Source: an uncultured Lachnospiraceae bacterium
Lineage (GTDB): Bacteria > Bacillota_A > Clostridia > Lachnospirales > Lachnospiraceae
Reading direction: 5' to 3'
DNA length: 12,746 nucleotides
Assembly (NCBI GenBank): GCA_900555005.1
Contig: USJM01000034.1
Location: forward strand, 1 to 12,746
The notes beneath the pieces are model-generated. The model was given only the letters and a program-made list of their open reading frames with translations. It did not search any database and had not been told where the DNA came from. The translations under genes and the position numbers were made by a program. Below are positions 7,949-12,746 of the stretch, one piece after another. The first letter of the stretch is position 1. Each line of letters begins with the position of its first letter.

Positions 7949-9447
7949 ATGAGTGATGTAATTGTGCGTATGGAACATATCTGCAAGTCGTTCCCCGGGG
8001 TCAAGGCACTTGACGACGTCAGTCTGGAACTTCGGTCAGGAGAAGTGCTTGCTCTGCTTGGAGAAAATGGCGCTGGAAAGTCAACACTGATGAAGATCCT
8101 GAGTGGGGTTTACACGAAAGACAGCGGGACGATGGAGATCTTCGGGAAACAGGTGGAATCACTGAACCCGAACAGTGCCCGGGACGCAGGCGTCGCGATT
8201 ATCCATCAGGAAATGAATATGTGCAATGATCTGACGGTCGCAGAGAATATGTTCCTTGGCAGAGAATTATACAAGGGTGTTGTCCTTCAGAATGCGCAGA
8301 TGAACGAAATCGCAAGAAAATATCTCGATGAGCTGGATGCCGACATTGAGCCGACAGAGGTGGTGAGAACTCTGCCTGTTTCCAAACAGCAGATGGTAGA
8401 GATTGCGACAGCGCTTTCAACAATGCAAAGATCCTTGTGATGGATGAACCGACTTCTGCACTGACTTCGCGGGAGATTGAGAACCTGTTCCGCATTATCC
8501 GAAAGTTCAGGGAGGAAGGAAAGGGCATTATCTACATCTCCCACAGACTGGAGGAGCTTCCGAGAATTGCAGACCGGGTCACCATTATGAGGGATGGAAA
8601 GTATATCACCTCCGGGAAATTCAGTGATTTTTCAATGGATGAAATTATCCGGAATATGGTTGGACGGGAGATCAAGGACAAGTTTCCGAGAGTTACCTGC
8701 AAACGTGGCAGGAAAATATTCGAGGTTCGCAATCTCAATGCAGGTCGTCAGGTGCGGGACATCAACTTTTCTCTCTATGAGGGGGAGATTGTCGGATTCG
8801 CAGGACTGATGGGAGCCGGAAGGACGGAGACGACAAGAGCCATATTTGGTGTTGACCCGAGAGAGAGCGGAGAGTTTTTCCTGGATGGAAAGCAGATTCG
8901 GATCAGAAAGCCGGAAGACGCGATCAAAGCTGGAATTGTCCTTGCCCCGGAAGACAGACGGAAAGACGGACTGTGTGTGAAGTTAAGTATCCGTGAAAAC
9001 ATTGCACTTCCAAATCTTGACATCATTGGTGGAAAGAGCGGTGTTCTCTCTTCCTCAAAGGAGGAGGAAATGTGCGCCAGGGCGATTAAAGATCTCTCCA
9101 TCAAGACACCGAACGAGAATGTGAATGCCGATACGCTTTCAGGAGGAAATCAGCAGAAGGTGGTTGTCGGCAAATGGCTGGTAAGAGACTCAAGGGTTGT
9201 CATGTTTGACGAACCAACAAGGGGAATTGATGTTGGTGCAAAGGTGGAGATCTATAACCTGATGAACAAGCTCAAACAGCAGGGAATTGCAGTCATGTTT
9301 GCTTCCTCCGAGATGCCGGAGGTTTTGGGAATTGCGGACAGAATTCTGGTGATGTGTGACGGGCAGATTACAGGAGAGCTTTCCAGGGAAGAAGCAACTC
9401 AGGATCTGATCCTGAAATACGCGACCAGCTTTCAGGCAAAACAGTGA
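7949..9447 (+). CDS. Sugar ABC transporter ATPase, two-domain RbsA/MglA type, one frameshift
   Basis: This energises uptake of a monosaccharide through the adjoining permease. It has the fused double nucleotide-binding layout of CUT2 transporters. The first half has Walker A GENGAGKST at 38-46, the signature-like LPVSKQQMVEIATAL, and Walker B ILVMDEPTSAL. The second half has the usual degenerate Walker A (GLMGAGRTE), the APEDRRKDGL segment, LSGGNQQKVVVGKWL and MFDEPTRGIDVG. The frame breaks at about 8419-8421. Adding one A to the AA run gives ALSNNAKILVMDEP and a 499-residue product of normal length. The two pieces are 7949 to about 8420 and about 8420-9447. The start has GGAGG at 7941-7945, rather close to the ATG, but the N-terminus fits the family. 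Its stop is 11 bases before the permease start. The sugar cannot be told from this subunit. Confidence 0.9.
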
Positions 9448-9458
9448 GGAGGAACGGA

Positions 9459-10453
9459 ATGAAGAAGAGAAGTTCATGGAAGCGTTTCTTTGAAATCAAA
9501 GGAATGAGGAACGCTCTGACAGCTTTTGCAGGGTTGATTGTCATCTATATTGTTTTTGGAATCATCAACACCAAGGTGTTTTCCCTGATGAACTTCCTGA
9601 ATGTGCTCAGGTCGATGTCCAAGTACCTTCTGGTCGGAATCGGACAGAGCTATGTCATGATCACAGGGAACATCGACCTGTCGATCGGGTCAGTCGTTGC
9701 AATGAGTACGATGCTGGTGGCAAAGCTGATGACGATGGGAGTGCATCCGGCACTGGCAATTCTGGTTGCACTGGCATGCGGGCTTCTGATCGGAGTCATT
9801 AACGGGTTCCTCGTCGGAAATTCAAGCTTCCGCCTTTCATCGCAACGCTTGGAACGATGTTTGTTGCAAGAGGTGTCGGCTATATCGTGAATAACAACCG
9901 GAATACGGACAGCATCAACAGTGCGCTTTCCAAGCCGGTGGCAGATCATTTTCAGAACCTGTTCTATTATGGAAAGTTTCTTGGCATCTACAACACCTTC
10001 TGGATCGCGTTGATTCTATTCATCGTATTCTTTTTCGTCCTTTCAAAGACGCGGACAGGCAGACATATCTACGCAGTTGGTTCCAATGTTGATGCTGCAA
10101 GACTTGCAGGGGTTGATGTCAACAAGACAACGACCATCACATACCTTGTGAGTGCGTTCTGTGCAACAGTCGTCGGTGTGATCCTCTGTGCGCAGGCAAG
10201 CATGGGCAATATGGAAGCGGGAAATATGTACGAAATGTACGGTGTTGCAGCAGGGGTCATCGGAGGGGTTTCTCCTCTCGGAGGTTCGGGCCTTCTGCTT
10301 GGAACATTTGCCGGAGCAGGTGTCTGGCAGGTTCTTGAAAATGGGCTGAACATGGTCCATGCGCAGGTCGGAATTCAGAGAATCGTCATTGGTGTGATCG
10401 TTGTTCTGGCAGTCCTTGCGGATATTCTTCTGAGAAACAGGAAAAAGAACTGA
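9459..10453 (+). CDS. Sugar ABC transporter permease, RbsC type, one frameshift
   Basis: The membrane channel of the CUT2 sugar importer, a roughly 331-residue protein with about eight to ten hydrophobic helices. Family segments include YVMITGNIDLSIGSVVAM near the first third, the FIATLGTMFVARGVGYIV helix, RHIYAVGSNVDAARLAGVDV in the cytoplasmic loop and GVIGGVSPLGGSG near the end. The reading frame breaks at the AAA run 9818-9820. One added A changes the sequence to GFLVGKFKLPPFIATLG, which matches the family, and joins 9459 to about 9820 with about 9820-10453. The start ATG 9459 is chosen because GAGGAGG at 9446-9452 is six bases upstream; a GTG at 9444 overlaps that site. It follows the ATPase closely and precedes the binding protein gene. 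The missing base looks like sequence error. Confidence 0.89.
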
Positions 10454-10462
10454 ATTTTAGGC

Positions 10463-10495
10463 GGTGAACATCACCTTCCGGGCTCCCGGAGGGTG
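10463..10495 (+). other. Intercistronic hairpins between permease and binding protein
   Basis: CACCTTCCGGG at 10472-10482 pairs with CCCGGAGGGTG at 10485-10495, with no T tract after it. A smaller stem, GGTGA at 10463-10467 with TCACC at 10471-10475, uses some of the same bases, so the two cannot form together. Such a hairpin between CUT2 genes can protect or process the mRNA and help the binding protein to be made in excess; that role is inference. Confidence 0.6.
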
Positions 10496-10537
10496 GGTAA
10501 ATATTTCAAAGCATTCCAAAACAGGGAGGAATCAACT

Positions 10538-11539
10538 ATGAACAAAAAACTTATCTCCATTCTTTGCACAGCAGCTATGGCTGGGTCTCTTTTGGCTGCG
10601 GCACCGGCCTTCGCAGAGAGCCAGACAGAGGCTTCCACGGAAGCTTCCGGATCTGCTCCGACGGCAGAGGAACTTCTTGCGGAGAAGGTGACGCCGGACA
10701 AGGCGTACAAGTTTGCACTGATTACGATGGATTCCATCGACCAGCACTGGGTCAACATGAATAACGGCGCTCAGGAGGAAGCAAAGGCTGACGGTGTCAC
10801 AGTTGACTTTATGTCCCCGGATACCAAGGATGATGCAAAGCAGATTGAGATGGTCAATAATGCAACAGCAGCCGGATATGATGCCATTATGATTGCGGCA
10901 AATGGCCCGGATGCCATCACAGGGGCGCTCAAGGACGCACAGGCAGCAGGAATCAAGATTGTCTATGTTGACTCACCCGCAAATCTTGATGCGGAGGCAA
11001 CATTCTCGACTGACAATAAAGCGGCTGGAAAGACAGCTGGCGAGCAGATGATCGCAGCACTGAAGGACAAGGGGATCACCAAAGGTGATATTGGAATTGT
11101 GAATGTCAATGCGTCCACCCAGACAGCTGTTGACCGTGAGCAGGGCTTCCGTGATGCATTTGACGGCACGGATTTCAATATTCTTGAGACACAGTACTGC
11201 GACGGCGATGCTTCCAAGGCACAGAGCGAGGCAGAAAATTACATCACGCAGGGTGTTGTCGGCATCTATGGAACCAATGAAGGTTCTTCCACAGGAGTTG
11301 GCAATGCAATCAAGGCTTCCGGAAATACAGACCTGGTTGGTGTTGGGTTCGATAAGTCTGATACGATCAAGGATCTGATCAAGGATGGTTACCTGGCATG
11401 CACGATGGCTCAGAATCCGGATGTCATGGGGAAGCTCGGCGTCAAGGCCTGCATCAAGGTGATGAATGGCGAGGATCTCGGCGGTGTGACGGTTGATACA
11501 GGGGTCACAGTTCTGACAAAGGACAATGTGAACGGCTGA
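10538..11539 (+). CDS. Sugar ABC transporter substrate-binding protein, RbsB-like
   Basis: A 333-residue extracellular binding protein of the Peripla_BP_4 (ribose/galactose) type that would feed the adjoining permease. It has a Sec signal peptide (residues 1-26: KK, a hydrophobic core, then A-F-A before E-S), an acidic Thr/Ala/Ser-rich linker (about 27-45), and two Rossmann-like lobes. Family segments are FALITMDSIDQHW, GYDAIMIAANGPDAI, GIKIVYVDSP, the DREQGFRDAF helix, and GIYGTNEGSSTGVGNAIK. The start ATG 10538 has GGGAGG at 10524-10529, eight bases upstream; an in-frame GTG near 10493 would bury that site. Unlike most Gram-positive binding proteins it has no lipobox cysteine at the cleavage site (the only early Cys is C10), so how it stays at the cell surface is unclear. 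It ends the transporter operon and is followed by a terminator. The ligand is unknown. Confidence 0.93.
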   Translation: MNKKLISILCTAAMAGSLLAAAPAFAESQTEASTEASGSAPTAEELLAEKVTPDKAYKFALITMDSIDQHWVNMNNGAQEEAKADGVTVDFMSPDTKDDAKQIEMVNNATAAGYDAIMIAANGPDAITGALKDAQAAGIKIVYVDSPANLDAEATFSTDNKAAGKTAGEQMIAALKDKGITKGDIGIVNVNASTQTAVDREQGFRDAFDGTDFNILETQYCDGDASKAQSEAENYITQGVVGIYGTNEGSSTGVGNAIKASGNTDLVGVGFDKSDTIKDLIKDGYLACTMAQNPDVMGKLGVKACIKVMNGEDLGGVTVDTGVTVLTKDNVNG

Positions 11540-11554
11540 GAAACCTGAAGGTTG

Positions 11555-11619
11555 TACTGCAAAGCAAAAACAGAAGGAAAAGCTGCCGGGAGCCCGGTGG
11601 CTTTTTCTGTTGTGCAGTA
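11555..11619 (+). terminator. Intrinsic terminator after the sugar ABC operon
   Basis: The core stem is AAAAGCTGCCGGG at 11578-11590 with CCCGGTGGCTTTTT at 11593-11606 (G-U wobbles). It is extended outward by CAGAA at 11571-11575 with TTCTG at 11605-11609, and by TACTGCA at 11555-11561 with TGCAGTA at 11613-11619. The T run is five long. It separates the transporter operon from the isomerase gene. Confidence 0.82.
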
Positions 11620-11670
11620 TATGCGGAGGTTAAATGGCTAAATACAGATGATGAATCAGTATGGCTGTTG

Positions 11671-11676
11671 TATACT
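11671..11676 (+). promoter_or_regulatory. Possible -10 element for the isomerase gene
   Basis: TATACT (5 of 6 to consensus) lies 62 bases before the isomerase start, after the operon terminator. No convincing -35 is found 16-18 bases upstream, so the promoter is weak or depends on an activator, or the gene is read by leakage through the terminator. Confidence 0.3.
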
Positions 11677-11737
11677 TGAATAAACAGTCTGCAATGCCGA
11701 GGTACTGAGAAAGACAGGAACCCCGAGGAAAGACACA

Positions 11738-12746
11738 ATGGATCAACAGGAGATGGATGACATGGACAGAAAATATCAGCTGGACACAGCAGAAAACAAA
11801 GAATTTTTGAAGAATGTCCGGGATACGCTTCTCGAATTTGGAAAAAAATTTGCAGCTCCGGACGGGACAGCTTATTATCTTGGCGATGATGGAACACCTT
11901 GGACAGACAGAAGCCGGGATACCTACGAGACGGCACGCTATGCTCACAGCTATGTGCTGGGGTATCTGCTTGGGAAAAAGCAGTATGAGCAGCAGGCTTT
12001 TGACGCGATGAGAGGACTTGCAAAAGGTGCAAGGGATGAGAAAAACGGTGGATGGTTTGAAGGAATCAAGGCAGACGGCACACCGGTTTCCGGAAAACTC
12101 TGCTATACGCATGCCTTTGCGATTCTTGCGTCTTCCTCGCTTGTTCTGGCAGAGAAGGCAGGCGCTTCTTCTCTATCAGGGGTTGCTTGCACAAAGGGAG
12201 CAGGAGCTGAAAACCTGTTGAGGCTTGCACTGGATACCTATACGGAAAAGTTCTGGGATGAAAAGAGCGGACTGGCATATGATAACTGGAATACAGAATT
12301 TACAGAACTCAGCTCATACCGCGGACTCAATGCCAATATGCATTCGGTAGAGGCGTTTCTTGCAGCCTATGATGTTACAGAAGATACAGAATATCATGAT
12401 CGGGCTAAGAGCATTATTGATCATGTAATTAGCTGGGCGAAGGATTGCAGCTGGAGAATTCCGGAGCACTATTCTGAAGACTGGGTGCCGCAGCCGGACT
12501 TCAACAAGGATCATCCGGATGATCAGTTCAAGCCATTCGGTGCAACACCCGGCCATGGGATTGAGTGGGCAAGGCTGATTACACAGTTTGCACTTTCCAT
12601 GTATCCGGACGATGCAGACAGGGAGTTGAGAACGCACTATGTGGAGGCAGCGGAGCACCTGTATGGAAGGGCTGTCGCGGATGCATGGGACAGTGATGGG
12701 GCGCCGGGACTTGTTTTTTCGACAGATTGGGACGGGACGCCTGTGG
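11738..12746 (+). CDS. AGE/YihS-family aldose-ketose isomerase, 3' end cut by the window
   Basis: The first 336 residues of an (alpha/alpha)6-barrel sugar isomerase of the N-acylglucosamine 2-epimerase superfamily. It is closest, by recall, to E. coli YihS (sulfoquinovose isomerase, also active on mannose). Shared segments are YRGLNANMHSVEAFLAAYDV with catalytic-type H202 and E205, the PDFNKDHP stretch, GATPGHGIEWARL with H273 and E276, and the D-A-W-D-S-D-G and STDWDGTPV end. The Arg of the TAR motif near the N-terminus, which contacts substrate in YihS, is kept, while the Trp four residues before it is Tyr here. About 80 residues, including the third active-site His, lie beyond the edge. 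The start ATG 11738 has GAGGAA at 11725-11730, seven bases upstream; the frame is open throughout. The context of sugar transporter and dehydrogenase fits a catabolic role. The substrate is open: sulfoquinovose, mannose or another aldose. Confidence 0.9.
   Translation, partial: MDQQEMDDMDRKYQLDTAENKEFLKNVRDTLLEFGKKFAAPDGTAYYLGDDGTPWTDRSRDTYETARYAHSYVLGYLLGKKQYEQQAFDAMRGLAKGARDEKNGGWFEGIKADGTPVSGKLCYTHAFAILASSSLVLAEKAGASSLSGVACTKGAGAENLLRLALDTYTEKFWDEKSGLAYDNWNTEFTELSSYRGLNANMHSVEAFLAAYDVTEDTEYHDRAKSIIDHVISWAKDCSWRIPEHYSEDWVPQPDFNKDHPDDQFKPFGATPGHGIEWARLITQFALSMYPDDADRELRTHYVEAAEHLYGRAVADAWDSDGAPGLVFSTDWDGTPV

Noticed and set aside
8410..8440. Programmed ribosomal frameshifting at the broken genes
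   Set aside because: No slippery heptamer with a downstream stimulatory structure is seen at any of the five sites, and all can be explained by one missing base in a short run.
11634..11651. Tiny reading frame MAKYR with a GGAGG upstream, as a leader peptide of the isomerase gene
   Set aside because: Five codons with no run of regulatory codons and no attenuator after it; chance is the simpler explanation.
11738..12746. A complete sulfoglycolytic pathway
   Set aside because: Only an isomerase-like gene, a transporter and an SDR of unknown substrate are present; no transaldolase, transketolase, kinase or sulfoquinovosidase can be seen, so the pathway is left as a hypothesis.

Overview
The window looks like a piece of a low-to-mid GC Gram-positive anaerobe, most likely class Clostridia and perhaps Lachnospiraceae. 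This rests on strong AGGAGG-type ribosome binding sites, U-rich intrinsic terminators, a desulfoferrodoxin-flavodoxin fusion (a strict-anaerobe oxygen defence protein), a vitamin B12 riboswitch in front of an uptake operon, and the style of the signal peptides. The placement is inference from gene content, not from a marker gene.

Layout from left to right. Positions 1-551 hold the 3' part of a uridine kinase gene (udk). After it comes a promoter and a one-gene unit for a superoxide reductase fused to a flavodoxin (650-1534), closed by a terminator. Positions 1643-1907 form a regulatory block: promoter, cobalamin riboswitch and intrinsic terminator. It leads into a three-gene B12 uptake operon, btuF-btuC-btuD (1938-4869), with overlapping genes and a terminator hairpin at the end. 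A gene on the minus strand (4993-6641), transcribed towards the btu operon, encodes a cytoplasmic serine hydrolase of the beta-lactamase/esterase fold. Divergent from it is a short-chain dehydrogenase (6859-7680) with its own promoter and terminator. Next is a high-affinity sugar ABC transporter of the ribose/galactose (CUT2) type, in the order ATPase, permease, binding protein (7949-11539), with a terminator. The window ends inside a sugar isomerase of the AGE/YihS family (11738 to the edge).

The right half (about 6750-12746) reads as a locus for uptake and early metabolism of a sugar or sugar derivative: transporter, polyol/sugar dehydrogenase and aldose-ketose isomerase. The isomerase resembles E. 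coli YihS, the sulfoquinovose isomerase, closely enough that a sulfosugar is one candidate substrate, although mannose or another aldose is equally possible. The dehydrogenase and transporter promoters share a 12-base motif (11 of 12 identical) next to GTATAT/ATATAC palindromes, which suggests joint control.

A warning for any reader: five genes (udk, btuD, the serine hydrolase, the sugar ABC ATPase and its permease) each carry a single missing base. Restoring one base in each case recovers a well conserved protein motif, and all five sites can be explained as shortening of a short same-base run. This looks like sequencing or assembly error rather than biological decay, so I list these genes at full span and give the break point for each.
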